Below, in pieces: positions 36,901-49,630 of a stretch of DNA of 64,000 bases. The notes beneath the pieces were generated by a model. The model ran no database searches, was not told the DNA's origin, and worked only from the letters and a program-made list of their open reading frames with translations. Each line of letters begins with the position of its first letter. Positions within the stretch are counted from its first letter, which is position 1. The stretch comes from Laguncularia racemosa (lineage: Eukaryota; Streptophyta; Magnoliopsida; Myrtales; Combretaceae): NCBI GenBank assembly GCA_037954665.1, contig JBBMOL010000148.1, positions 1,674,001 to 1,738,000 on the forward strand, written 5' to 3'. Made by a program: the position numbers and the translations under genes.

Positions 36901-38900
36901 AAATATTTGGTTTATGGAATATTAAAAAAGTAATATATATGTGATATTATAAGTTCTTCATATATAACTTGCAACAAATTTTGTGAATTGAAAAAAAAAG
37001 GCTAATTTTTCCTACCTTTATTATTCCAAATTGATGTGATTTTACTACTGTGAATGGAAAATAATAAGGGAAAAGAATGAAAAAAAAATGTAAACTTGAT
37101 GAGAAAAATGGAGAAGGATAAGGAAAAAAATAAAAAACATAAAGTGAAAAAGGTGGAGTGAAAAAAGCAATATTAAGTTTAGCCATTTAAAATTATTAGC
37201 TTATGAGCTTAGGTCCATTTTTTCTTTCTTTTTACTAAAATAATTATTGGCAATAAAATATATTGTCATTTATTATTTATTTATTGATATTATTTAATTA
37301 TTTTTTATAAAGTAGATATATGGTACCTTGAAACCTATATCTATATAATAGGGTTATCTGCTCATCCTTAGAACTAGTAAATTAAAAATTTTGTACTTTT
37401 AAAAGAAAATATTTTAAAATATATATTTTATGTATTGGAAAAGGAAATTTTAATTAGTATATCTATAAAAATGAATAAAGTAAAAGGTAAAGAAATCTAA
37501 TTTTATAAAAATTTATTAGGTATTTAATTTTCTAAGAGAAGTATATATATATTTATATCTATCTTTTTGTTATCTTGTTCTTGCTAAATACACGGTTTGA
37601 ATAGACACCAAAAAGATTGGGGGAAGTAAAAAGGATCAAACAAACCAATCCTAAATTTTTAATAATGTTCATTTGTTATGTAGTTCACATCATATTATCA
37701 CCTTGCATATGCCACTTTTGTAATGTATACCATCAATTTGCATGACAATACCATACTATATAATATTGAGATAATGTAAAAAATACTAAATATATTTTGA
37801 ATTTTTTTAATCTCACACATGAAGTTTAAAATCGCCAAATGTTATCTACCATCTTACCTTTCATCATTTACACTTGTGTTATTAGACCAATGAGTGTTTT
37901 GTCACATTATCTTTTTCTAAAATGGTAGGAGTAGTAAATTTAATAAATAAAAAATCAATTAAAAAGAATATTTAATATTTTCAATTTTCAAATGACAAAC
38001 AAAAATTTAATCATATATAATATCAAGCAATTTCAAACTTTATATGTATAATTAAAAAAAAAGAAGAAAAAGAAATCATAGGTTGTAGTGATTTCGACAT
38101 TTATTATTTGTTACCTATTTGCACCACTAACAACGCATATCATACCATTTCACATGAACTCAAACATACCTCTTACTCTTACCTCACTCCTAGAATAATT
38201 ATTTCTTATTTTTTATTTTCTCTAATTGTTTTCCTCTTTCATCATCTTATTTTCTTTTAATATTTTGTCACTTTTACATTAATCGGGATGTAAAATAATA
38301 GATGAATGATACACAATGTACAGGTTAGAATAGTAATATTGGTATGGAATATATAAACCCATTCACATCATCGCAATTTTAGTAAAAAAGAAGAACAAAA
38401 TAACAAAATCTACCTACAAGATGCCACTTTTAATAACAAATAACACAGTCATAAAATACTTGCAGAAGTTGTTTGATTAATTTTGTGAAATAATGGGATT
38501 GCCATAAATTCAATATATTATTCTATTCAATGAAAGGTTTGTAGATTGGAGAGAATAGAGATAATATATTCAATAAAAGGGTTATGGTTTATAGCTTTTA
38601 ATTTCTTGAAATTTAATATTTTGCTTATCGGTCATTAAGATTTTAAAGAATTAAAACCTATTAAACTTTTTTTTTTTTTAATTCTCATCCTCCCGATCCC
38701 ATCAAGTTCTTAACAAAGGACGCATGAATGGGATTCTATTGAGTTAATCGAACATTGGAAAAAAAAAAAAAAAACAAATTACACGAACATTAAACAAAAC
38801 TTAGAATACAACGAAAGTCCAAAATAAGATTTAAAATATAAACAAAGAAGATAGAATGTGTATCTGTAAATTGGTTTGGTTAAGTTGCATGGACTGAGGT
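33991..38900. other. AT-rich intergenic DNA, no gene seen
   Basis: A TA microsatellite lies at about 35680-35697. The block ending near 36140 (TTTTAAGGCATGACATTTTA) could be an old solo LTR. No ORF shows protein-like composition. Confidence 0.45.
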
Positions 38901-39560
38901 ATTCATAAATGGTCTATGTAATTTCTATATATAATGTTTTCTTTTTCGTTGTATTTGAGTTGACTATAGGGTCTCCAGTGTTCCATGTCTGGTCAAGTCG
39001 GCCTCCCAGCAGAGAATATTCTTTGTTACCGATAATATGCAGATGCTTTGTAAGGACAACGAACATGACGTGAGAACATTATCACCGTACTTTGCAAGTC
39101 ATCGTGCAGCACCGCCAACACCGAAAGTTAGTCGGTAGTGATAATCCAGCGCTGATATAAATTGATTAGTAACGTATTAGCATCCAATGACAGTCTAATA
39201 TATGACAGCATTTGCACACACATGAATATTTTTAAAAGACCCTCTACATGGTTAGGGTCCTATTCATCGTAATTTGGAATGATTTATTATTGACTTCTAT
39301 GAAAACCGTGACATCCTATTTTATTAATAATGAACTGTATTTTATTTTTTAATCCTGCAAGTAACTGTACTATAAATTCTCCATCGTACGGATGAGTTTC
39401 AGGTAGGCTCCCGTCGAACCTACCATGGACGCCGCAACTCGAAACTTGTGAGAAGAAGAATGGAGGACGGCTTAGAGCAGGGCTACAGCATTTTAGACAG
39501 AACAACGTTTGTAATTTTACTTGTATATCTTAATCTAGACCTCTAGCAAGTCCGAGGAAG
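38901..39560. other. Less AT-rich island, unclassified
   Basis: Composition is distinctly richer in G and C than the flanks, with no repeat match elsewhere in the window. The minus strand at about 39370-39450 gives SSCGVHGRFDGSLPETHPYD, which looks protein-like but matches nothing I know. It may be a gene fragment or part of an LTR. Confidence 0.3.
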
Positions 39561-42138
39561 AGGTATCCGAATAATCCAATTTAAAATTCCACCTAACTTT
39601 TAAATTACAATGCTAATATGAAGAGGTAGCGCAACTATAAGGATTTCTTGAACAAACCATCAGCCCTCAAAACAACTTGTTTGATTCCATATTTTTATAA
39701 CATAATTTAAAATTCAGTCCAATCTAAGATATAAAGAAGATAGGGAATTCTAAAATTAGTGGAAATTTTTTTTTAGACACATACATATATCATGGCATGC
39801 ATTTTCTTTAGTATTTTGTTCTAATACTATTATGATATTTAGCTAACAAATTATATCATAACTTCACTATAAAGGTTGGAAGAAACATTTATATTATATT
39901 TAAAAAGAAAAAAAAAAAAAGAGAATAAGATACACACCTCAAATAGAGCACCAAAACACAAACTTTGTAGTAAAAATTTTTGCTCATTACATTTACAAAG
40001 ATAAATAGGATTGCGTTTACATAAGGATAGAATAATAAAATAGTAATATGATATGATTACAATGGATAGTTAATCAATTTCGATTCACAATTAACCGGTT
40101 TAGAATGTTGAACTAGAAATATTGATAAGTGAATTATGCATTATGTTGCTCATCATATCATGAAGTACAAATAATTCAAAATGACTTAGGATCGATTGAA
40201 ATTCAAGTGAATGAATCTCAAGTTATGCCTACAACTTAAGATGCAAGCAGTGGTTTAATTTACCTAAAACAAATAAATTTTTTTCACTGATGTCAATAAG
40301 AATATAGCACATGAGGTCGAAATAGCTTCAACAGCCCTTTGAATATTTTGGTGAGGAGAGAAGTGATGATGATAGTGAAGACAATCAATATTGGTTTTAG
40401 ACACCTAAAGAGCCATATGATTCATGAAGGAGAGATGATCAAATTTATTGGGTTTTTAATAGATGCAAATGTTATTGGGAGTTCAATTGTTGTGCAATTC
40501 TTCATGATACGTATTTGGCATACACTAGTAAAGCTATAGAAAATGATTTCGGTTTTGAAAATGATTCACCTAGTATACCTAACCAACTAATGTGCCAGAT
40601 TTTATGCAATAATGAAAGCTAGCAAGTACTCACTAGGTTAATCTCTTGAAGAAGAAATGAGGCAATAGCTATGTACTAGACTATGCATACTACTTTAATC
40701 TAGGCTAGTTGATAACATGTTTTTGCAATTATGAAAATAAAGTAAACTACATTAAAAGACAAGAAAACAAAAATTATAAAAGTGTGGGCTTGGTGTATTG
40801 CATCCTCTAATTTTCAATGCAATGGATGTAACAAGGTTAAATTAGGTGTTGTTTGGATGGATTTCAACCAAACTTACTAGAACTCATCCCTGGTTAAAGG
40901 TGATAGCATTCTCTCTATAGTGAATTCCTTGTCAAGGGCAAAAATTTTGTAGGATCAGGTAAACATTTAACCGCTATTACCAATCAAATGCTCCAATTGG
41001 AAATATAGGTTAAATGTGGTCAAGGTGAATAATTTATATTTCTAATCGCATAAAGTATGTAAATTCAAGTGTTTTTAGCTAACCCCGATGTCACTTGTGA
41101 TTTGAAAACACCCTAATTACTCTAATGAATATTTAATATTGGTCAAGGCTATCAACTACTCTCATTTGCAAAAATGTGAGGGTTAGTCATGATTTAAACA
41201 AACTTATAAGATCAATTAAGCCAAAACTTCACTAAAAAACATACCCATTTAAAAAATATACATCACTTACACATTTTCCATCATCAAAACACAACAAACC
41301 CATTAAAAACTATTTAGCCACATATTTTAAGCATAATGAAAACAGAAACAAGCACAAATTTAACTAAAAACATCATTGAGATAAAGCTTAGAGATAACTA
41401 TATTTGAAGACAACAAAAGTAGATGAAATACTTGGGGAATTAACCCTAAATCATACTCCTAAGTTTCAAAACTACAAGAAAATCTCTAAAACTACACTAG
41501 GTTATCTTAATCTACCTTAAACCTTATTGAAATTAAAGAGAAAAATATTAAAGTGTTCTATTTTAAGTGGCTGCATTATGTTTTCTTTAGGGTTTTTACA
41601 ACTAACTGGTCGACAAACACATTCCATGCCCTTAGCTGCTACATTAAGTGAATGGTGTATTTTTAGCTAAAAAAGTCTAACTAGGGTCTTAGCTATCAAC
41701 CAAATCAATAGCTCTTAGCAATTGATCGCTAAGAGAGAGACTCATCTTGGCATGCATGTCTAATTCTTCCATCCTTTACTCCAATCGATCAGTGGAGAAA
41801 TGCTAATGTTTGATACTTTAGGACCTACTAACTGAATCGAATGGGAGGTTCACTACCAACCAATTGTTACAACATAAAACTTGACTCCCTTTTTGTCTCC
41901 TTTGTTTCGATTGGTGAGGGCTACCATTCAAATGCTAACCCCCTTGCACCTACATATAACATAAATAATAATAATAATAACATTTTTCATATGAAAATGT
42001 AAATTTTTTTCATCATTTTAGCAACTTTAGTGCGGTTGGTCCATTTTGTGCACAATTATCATTTTTAACCTATAATTAACCAAAATAGCTCAAAATTTGT
42101 GCATATATTCAACTTTTAAGATTTTTTTTTGTGGGTTG
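39561..42138. other. AT-rich intergenic DNA, no gene seen
   Basis: Short frames only. Segments near 41600-41900 (CAATCGATCAGTGGAGAAAT) hint at old TE sequence without a domain. Confidence 0.4.
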
Positions 42139-42208
42139 ATGTTTCATTTGAGAGGATTTAGAAGAAATCTTAGAGATTTGAGGACAAATTTTTTTTAGAG
42201 AGGGGAAA
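42139..42208 (+). mobile_element. LTR-element 3' internal end with polypurine tract
   Basis: GAGGATTTAGAAGAAATCTTAG and TTTGAGGACAAATTTTTTTTAG lead to the purine tract AGAGAGGGGAAA (42197-42208). The same order occurs at 46845-46906 before the second LTR. A PPT upstream of this LTR means it is the 3' LTR of a unit to the left. Confidence 0.65.
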
Positions 42209-42733
42209 TGATGGGGACTAAGAAAGATGATAGTGTTGTTTCATAAATATTTTTTTATTTTATGTCATATGGCTAGATATGCTTTTATTATAATCTAGAT
42301 TTATTTTTTTATTTTTAGATTTGGTAGGTTTGGTTTCTTAGGATTTAATTGAATTAGTATATTATCTTTATGATAACAAATCATTTAGTTTTCTATAATA
42401 TTATATCATATTATTCCTATAAATAGGCAAAACATGTAATTGGTTTAAGATAGAATAGCTTGATATTGATTATAGAAATTATTTTAAAAGTTGGTGTGAT
42501 ACCTTTTTTTCATTGATCGTATAAGGCCATAAAAAATTTATTATGTGGTATAAGGAAGTAAATCAATAGTGTGAGGCCATTATCTCAATCAAGTGGTAGT
42601 GTGAAGCTACCAGATATATCTTTTTCAGCACTCTTAGCATATTTATTATTTAAATTAAATTTATCTAATTAATTTCTATGTTTTCTCTCTCGTAATTTTC
42701 ATATTTTATATTTTTTTTCACCTCCACTATCCT
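42209..42733 (+). repeat. LTR copy 1 of a decayed LTR element
   Basis: Direct repeat with 46907-47440. Shared landmarks: AAGAAAGATGATA, TATTTTATTTTATGT, TCCTATAAATAGGCAAAA (TATA box at about 42420), AAAGTTGGTGTGAT, GTGAGGCCATTATCTCAAT and TAGATATATCTTTT. The PBS side reads CTATATCAAACTTAG, a worn iMet-type site. The right limit is approximate. Confidence 0.75.
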
Positions 42734-42868
42734 ATATCAAACTTAGTAGTAGAGCCTATTGTTTTGTTCTTCTTAGAACTCTATATTCGTGTTCAATTCT
42801 TGGACCAAAATTTTCAGTTAATAGTTTCTTAAATTTCTTTAAGAAATATGTTGTATTAAGGGGAAGTT

Positions 42869-43330
42869 ATGACTAGATTAACCGTAACTAAGAAACAATT
42901 GGATAACCTTGAAGGTTTTGTTAGTCCCTTAGAAGTCGAAACTTTTCCTATTGGTCAGAAACATGCAAAAACTAAAATCACAATCTCACATAATATTCAA
43001 GAAAATATCATAGGCTACAATGCTCTTAATGTTGAGCCAAAATATGAAAATAATCAAAATAATGCACTTGAGAAAATAGAGGAGGAAGTTCATAAATCTT
43101 TTGATTATATTCTTTAAGAGAATCTTATTAAGGAAGTAGAGAAAGAATTTTGCAAGTCTTGCGAACTTCTTTCTAAAAATGATGTTAGTGAGATTTTATC
43201 ACTTCCATTTACTATTCAATCTTTAGATTGTGTTAAATCAATTAGTGTCCAAACTCTTGAAAAGTCTATCGAAATTGAGAAGGAAATTAATTTCATCATA
43301 AGGATCTGGAATATTCAAAAGAAGACATGA
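42869..43330 (+). pseudogene. Possible gag-region remnant
   Basis: An 82-codon frame starting MTRLTVTKKQLDNLEGF continues past a stop with ENLIKEVEKEFCKSCELLSK and VQTLEKSIEIEKEINF. It is Lys/Glu-rich and lies where gag would after the LTR. No zinc knuckle or capsid motif is seen, so assignment rests on position. Confidence 0.35.
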
Positions 43331-44279
43331 TGGTTATGAACAAACAACAAGAGGTGGTCATTAGTATTGTTAGAAACTAGAGCAGAGATTACATCCTTTC
43401 ACCAAAGTTGAAAAAATTGATGGGTAATATAAAGAGTTTCCATGTTATGAATTTAACATCTGTTTTTGCAAGTTGAGATTTATGAAACACGTAAAAATTA
43501 AGCCAACAACTAATATTGAATTAGTATAATAATTAAACTAAAATCCTTATCCTAAATCCGAATAAATTTATATTAAGGAAAATAGATGCTTTAAGAGATA
43601 ATTAAATTATAAAAAATGATAAGAGAAATTCAAATTATAAATATAGATTAATTAAATGAAAATTCCAAGTAAATATTTAGATTCGAGACATTTTATTTAG
43701 TTTAGTTGCAACTTTTCATATAAGAATATCTTAATTAAGATTTTTAACTAAGATCATTAGTATGCATGTTAGTCAAACTTGAGAAAATTAAAAAATTTCC
43801 TTTACCCAAATAACTTAATTACCTTCTCTCCCTCATCCTTTACTCTTTGTTCCTTTTTCTTTCTTCGTTAGACTTCTTCATCTCTTTTTAACATAAGTTT
43901 TATTCCCCCAAATTCAAAATTCCTTAACTTTCATATAGAAGTTTCAAATAAAAATCCGAAGACATTTATACAATCCTTAAGACGAGCCTTACGAAACTAT
44001 ATCACACTTGTAAAGTAAATTTTCAACTCAAAATATAAGTAAAATTTTTAGTAGTATAAAATAAGCGTTTTACTTGAAAAGGGGTTGGAAAATTCAAAAT
44101 TCAGTAAGTTTTAGTAAGTCTAGTGTAGTATAACCCATAATAATGTCTTTAACTTTAAATTTTATGTGAAAAAATTAATTTTTCACAATAATTCGAGAAC
44201 TATTTTGCATCATAAGAGAATATGAGGTCAAGATGAGTGGGAACTTGACAATTAACTACAATGTTGGTATTTTCTTGTT
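43331..44279. other. AT-rich internal region, no domain seen
   Basis: Lies between the LTR copies at 42.2 and 46.9 kb. No RT, integrase or protease remnant can be read. Confidence 0.4.
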
Positions 44280-45350
44280 TGAAAAATGGTTGTATGTGTG
44301 TATGTTGTGTATCTGTGGTTTGGTTTGGTTTTGTAGCTGTGTTTAGGTAAAAATGGAAGAAGAAATGATTTTTAGGTGGTGTGATTATGTGGTGCAAGTG
44401 AGTGGGCATGTATGGGGTTGTGATGAGTGTATGTTTATATTATGTATACTACATATTGTTAGGAGGTGTTGGCTTAGGAGTGTTGTTGTGTGTTGTGGAG
44501 TGCCTAGAGTGTGTGTACATATGCTGCATTATGTGTGTATTTCTCATGTACATGGTTGAGTGTGTGTGTACTACATTTAAGGTGTTCAATGTGTGCTGGG
44601 TATGTGTTTGTTGTGTGTGTGCGGTGTGCATTCTCTATGTGTGTTTTGTGTATGCACCAGGTGTGTTGTGTGTGTGTGTATCTAGTGCACTTTGTGTGAG
44701 TGTGATTAGTGTGTGTTGTGTGCATTGCGTGTGTGTGCCTTGTGTAGTGTGTGTTAAGTTGAGAGTGAAAGCATGTATTGTGTCATGCGTGTAAGTGTTT
44801 ATTGAATGTGTGTGATGTGTGTACAATGGAGTGCATGTGTGTGTGCATAATGGAGTGCAAGTGTGTGTTTGCAGGGTATTTGTAAGTGTAACGTAGTGTG
44901 TGAGTGCATGTGCTCTTTTGCGTATGTGTTGTGTCATGTGTATGTGTGTGCTTACTATATTAGTGTGCATTTCATGTATGCATGGGTGACAAACTAGTGT
45001 GAGTTTGTAGTGTATGTGTGTGTGTCTCAAGTGTGCATGTGTGTGTGTGTGCTCCACCTAATGTACATGTGTATGAACTGCAAGCATGTGTATTTCGTGT
45101 GTATAGTGTTAGTTTGTGTGCATAAGTATTGTGTGTGTATATTTTTTTTGTGTTGTGTAGGTGCATGTGTGTGTGTTATGGTATATTGTGTGTATGCTAT
45201 GTTGGTTTGTGCATGTATGTGCGTGCTGCGTTGTTTGCTATTTAGTGTGTGTTGTGTTGTGCTTGAGTGCGTATATGACCTATTGGGATGTGTAGTGTGT
45301 ATAGGGTACATGTGCATTGATCTCATTGTGTGCGTATGTTGAGTGCGTGT
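44280..45350. repeat. Degenerate GT-rich tract, about 1.1 kb
   Basis: The plus strand is almost entirely built from TGTG, TGTA, TGTT and TGCA words with few A and C runs. Period is irregular; no fixed unit is seen. All long ORFs here (His/Thr-rich on the minus strand, Cys/Val-rich on the plus) follow from the word composition and are not genes. Confidence 0.9.
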
Positions 45351-45469
45351 ATGTCCCCTTGATATGTATTTATATACTCATGTATATACTTATATAATTA
45401 TATGATTAATAAAAAAATTAATTACATGAGTTTCATCTTTTAAATTTATTACAAATTAAATCTTACTAT

Positions 45470-45536
45470 TTATATATACATATATATATATATAATATAA
45501 TATTATATATATATATGTGTGTGTGTGTGTGTATAT
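45470..45536. repeat. Compound (TA)n/(TG)n microsatellite
   Basis: TA runs followed by (TG)8, then TATAT. Confidence 0.9.
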
Positions 45537-45883
45537 ACTTGAACAAAATTATTTTCATCATATATGTATAAATATATAATTACATGTATAGTATACCTAG
45601 GGTCAAGAATAAACTTCCATCTCTTGAAGCTACCAATTATATTCTCTTATACCTTATTCCTTTATTACTTAAGTGATTGGCTTGGTCTCATTAGGTGTTG
45701 CTTTGGGTGTTGTATTCCTTACATGCTTAAATATTTAATAGTATGCTTTTGGATTTTGTTTGTGACTCTATATTGCTTAATCACCTTGAATCAATTAACT
45801 AAAATATTAGACTTAACTAAAACCTAACACGCATTGTATAATACATTGTATTGTATTAAAGGCCATTACTACTACATGATATG

Positions 45884-46002
45884 TAAGAAGTAATCTTTTA
45901 AGAATTATTGTTCTGCCATTGGCAAACTAAGTGACTTAGGGTTAAGAAGTAATCTTTTAAGAGTTATTGTTCTGCCATTGGCAAACTAAGTGACTTAGGG
46001 TT
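45884..46002 (+). repeat. 59-bp tandem duplication
   Basis: Two copies (45884-45942 and 45943-46001) begin TAAGAAGTAATCTTTTAAGA and contain TTCTGCCATTGGCAAACTAA. One mismatch is visible (GAATTATTG against GAGTTATTG), so the duplication is recent. Confidence 0.95.
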
Positions 46003-46890
46003 ATCATGCCTTTGATGGAATCAAGTTTGAGAGTCTTGCCCATCTTTTTTAAGGTTTGTGTGTTCAATGTGCATTTAAAGCGCTTGAAGTTTAAGATTTT
46101 AAAAGAATTAAGATAATTAATTAAGTGAGAAGTCAAGAATTAAGTAAGATGAAGTACCTATGTACTGATGGTTATGAGAATTCCCAATATAAGGTTAAGG
46201 GAATGTTAAATCCTAAACTCTATGTTAGTTACCATAAGACTACGCGTGATGTTACATTACATATGATTATTCATATGTAATATATAATTGAAAACTTGCT
46301 TGCGTGTGTATAATATTGAGAAATTGCACTCCCATCTCACTAAGATGTGGTTACTTACCCCCTTTAGACTTTTATGATGTAGGTTATGACTATAAGAACC
46401 TTCCATGTAAGCTAAATACTAAAATAAGTTTATTAACACATGGGAGGGAAGAGAATTGAAGCAAGGATGGAGAGATACTTTAGAATTCTATAATTCATTT
46501 TTGGGATAAATGTAATGTGTTTTGTAAAGTTCTTTTGGACATACTTATGTATTTTGGGCCTTTTATGTAATGAGACCTAGATAAGGTCTATTTTGATCCT
46601 TATGTAAGTTAAGTAGGTGTTTGTAAAGACTTTGCTGTGATTTTAAACCCATGATTGTACAGGTTTTATATAAGGAAACAAAATGAGATGAGAGCCAATC
46701 TTGAGGCTTTTAGTTATATGTGTTATATTGATAGGTTTATTGAGATAATTGTTTAGATGTTTTGCGGTTATCTAGTAGAGGTTAGGCAATCGTGATGGGT
46801 TGTCACAAATAGGGTCTATTGCGAGGTATGACAATGTTTTATCTAAGAGGATTTGGAAGAAATCTTAGGGATTTAAGGACAAATCTCTTT

Positions 46891-46906
46891 AAGAGAGGGG
46901 GAATAA
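46891..46906 (+). other. Polypurine tract before LTR copy 2
   Basis: AAGAGAGGGGGAATAA lies directly before the LTR start, preceded by TTTAAGGACAAATCTC as at 42170-42190. Confidence 0.65.
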
Positions 46907-47440
46907 TGTGTATCAAGAAAGATGATAATTTTTTTTCAAAAATATTATTTTATTTTATGTTATTAGTCTAGATATGATTTTATTATAATATAGATTTATT
47001 TTCTTATTTTTAGATTGTGTAGATTTAGTTTTTTAGGATTTGGTTGAATTAGTATCTTATCTTTAAGATAATAAATCTTCTAGTTTCCTAAAATATTAAT
47101 CATATTATGCCTATAAATAAGCAAAATATATAATCAGTTTAAGAAAAATAACTTGATATTGAATATAGAAATTATTTTCTAAAAGTTGGTGTGATGCCTT
47201 CTTTTTCATTAATGATGTGAGGCTATAAAAAATTCATTGCGTGATGTGAGGCCATGAAAATCAATAGTGATGTGAGCTCATTATCTCAATTTAGTGGTGT
47301 TCTTGAGCTATTAGATATATCTTTTCCAAAATTTCTTAGCATATTTATTGTTTAGATTACAATTTTCTAATTAATTTTCGTGTTTTTTTTTTTTTTTTGC
47401 AGTTTTCATATTTTGTAATACTTTTCGCTTTCATTGTCCT
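46907..47440 (+). repeat. LTR copy 2 of the decayed LTR element
   Basis: Starts TGTGTATCAAGAAAGATGATA and carries GCCTATAAATAAGC as TATA box. It is followed by TTGTATCAAAG, a worn PBS. Divergence from copy 1 is substantial, so insertion is old. A PBS after this LTR as well points to tandem units rather than a simple two-LTR element. Confidence 0.75.
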
Positions 47441-48284
47441 AAGTCTAATTTGTATCAAAGTTTGTTCTACATTAGTTTGGTAGTCGTGAGGAAAACATAA
47501 TATATGATCCTCTACAACATTGGTTTGCTTAATAGAATAAAATAAAAATAATTAAAGTCTGCTTCAATTTCTTTCTCTCACTATTACTTGTCTCCTTTTC
47601 TTCTATTTGTCCCATTCCTTACTTCTGTACTATATTTATAGATGAATTTGCAACAATTATATGAAAGCTTCTTCTTTGATCAAAACACTATCAACATTTT
47701 ATTTTAATGTCCTTAATCTTGTCAAAATAGTTCTTCTTCTATTCTCTTTAGTCAATTCAAATTTGTAGTATCTAATCATAGTCATCATGTATAGTAAATG
47801 TTGTCCTTATCTGATCATCGAGCAAATAATTATCTTTCATTAAATATACTTCCATCTTAATAAAAATTGTTATCCATATGATTTTAACTAACTTAGTAGA
47901 ATGGGTCAAATACATTATCTAAATATATTTTGAAATCTTTTCTGACTTATTTTCTTCTTTAGTACCTTCATTGTAGATATCTTATTTCTACTTCTATCTT
48001 CATTTGGAATGCATACCTTTGATTTTTTGTTATACTTCAAAAAAATTCTTCAAAATACTATACTTTAAAAGTTTCCAAATTTTCAAGTAATGTTCTTAAC
48101 CTATTTAAGAACACTTAACTCTACACACTTAACAAAGAATATTAGTTTTATAATGTGATATACCTTTTCCATTGACCCTTAAGTTTTATCGATTCATTAT
48201 TTAGAAAAACATTTTGTAATTTTAATATCAACTTATCATTGTTAATATCAAAACTTATTTATACAAAATTTATAACATTCTCCA
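47441..48284. other. AT-rich DNA, no gene seen
   Basis: May be internal sequence of a further LTR unit, but no domain is readable. Confidence 0.4.
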
Positions 48285-48460
48285 TTTGTTAATAGAGCTT
48301 TTTGGACATAGACCCCCCAAGACCCAATTCGACTTTTCTGGGCCCTCTTCCAAGCTTTATGTGCTCAGGCCAACCTAATCCAAACTACTATAGTACAAAA
48401 TTGTTAATGCTTAACCAATATGCCCCAACCTAATACCCAATTCGGCTACATGCATCCTTG
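48285..48460 (+). repeat. Dispersed repeat related to 17389-17480
   Basis: TTTGTTAATAGAGCTTTTTG, AAGACCCAAT, CCAAGCTTTATGTGCTCAGG and CCAACC match, in order, the sequence within the nested insert of villin intron 13. An LTR end is a likely identity. Confidence 0.6.
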
Positions 48461-49069
48461 ACGTAGATAAGTATACAACACTTGAGATAGATAATGAACT
48501 AAATCGGTCAAAGATTCACCCTCCATTGAATTCGGAAAGGATCTAGGGCATCAATGCATCTACCATAATAATGAAATAAGTCAGTCAAAGATTCACTCAA
48601 AATCTTCCATTATTATTATAGATGAATTTGTACTAACTTAAATATTGGAGTGGCCATACCGAAGTAAACTCTGGCATCCCCTATAGCTTAATCTCTTCTC
48701 TTTTGTAGGTGATTTAACTACCCAAGAAATTCTAGCACACCGCCCTTTCGATGTTAATGGAACATTTACCAGAGAAAACTGATATTTAAATAAACATGTA
48801 TTATTCACATTTTCATCATTTGTATTTACTTTTCTTTTCCTTTCTTTTCTTTATTAAATCCTTTTTTTCTCCCCCCCTTAATTAATGATATTAAAAAGTA
48901 TTTGTTCACTTTTTTTATTTTCATATAATTCTTTATACAACTTCTCTCGCTTTTCATTAACATCAAAAGTCATTAGAGTAGCTAAGTAACATGTAGAGCA
49001 TATAAAGTTTGAAAAATATAAACCACATTATTCATAAAAACATTAAGACCATAAAGTGTTGATAAGTGC
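48461..49069. other. Probable TE-derived DNA, no gene seen
   Basis: GTCAAAGATTCAC occurs twice (about 48508 and 48576) in a small internal duplication. No coding features. Confidence 0.35.
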
Positions 49070-49630
49070 ATAGATTAGGTCCTTTTCTAGTAAGGGTGAA
49101 GTTACTCTAGCTACCATGCCCCTACATCATTAAGCATGTTGCTTATTGGTTTCACTGCTTCTCTTGCTCATATTATTCAATTCCTCTACGTTAAATTGGT
49201 ATTGACTGAGAAAAGCTTGAGCCAATTTGTCCCATGTATCAACTTGAACAAGATCCAATTAGGCATACCAAGTTAATGCTAGCCTAGTTAAGCTATCATG
49301 GAAAGTTTGAATCAATAGCTGCTCGTACTTGACAAATCAAGTCATTCAATTAAGATATAACCTTATGTAAAGCTTTGGGCAGTCAATCCTATCACACTTC
49401 TTGATGTTAGAAGTGTTAAATTTCTTAGAAAACTCATTATCTTCATAGGTTGACAAATTAACAAAGCTCATTCGTTCTAGCATGTCAATTTTGTTGAAAG
49501 CCCTCATCTTCTTATTAAAAATTTGGTATAGTTCTCTCTCCATATTTTTTTGTCTTTCTTCTAGTTCTCTTCTTAGATTCTTGGTGGTGGGCTTAAATCT
49601 ATCTTTTTGTAGTCTTGGGTGTTGGGTCAT
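49070..49630 (-). pseudogene. Ty3/gypsy gag remnant
   Basis: The minus strand reads, through several stops, KYEQLLIQTFHDSL, ALTWYA, VDTWDKLAQAFLSQYQFN, the core of plant gypsy gag (capsid). The upstream open part (49630-49346) starts MTQHPRLQKDRF. Stops and the missing downstream polyprotein make it non-functional. Confidence 0.7.

Noticed and set aside
44449..45342. Several ORFs of 60-140 codons on both strands
   Set aside because: They are translations of GT-word DNA (His/Thr on one strand, Cys/Val on the other), open in many frames only because stops are rare in such words.
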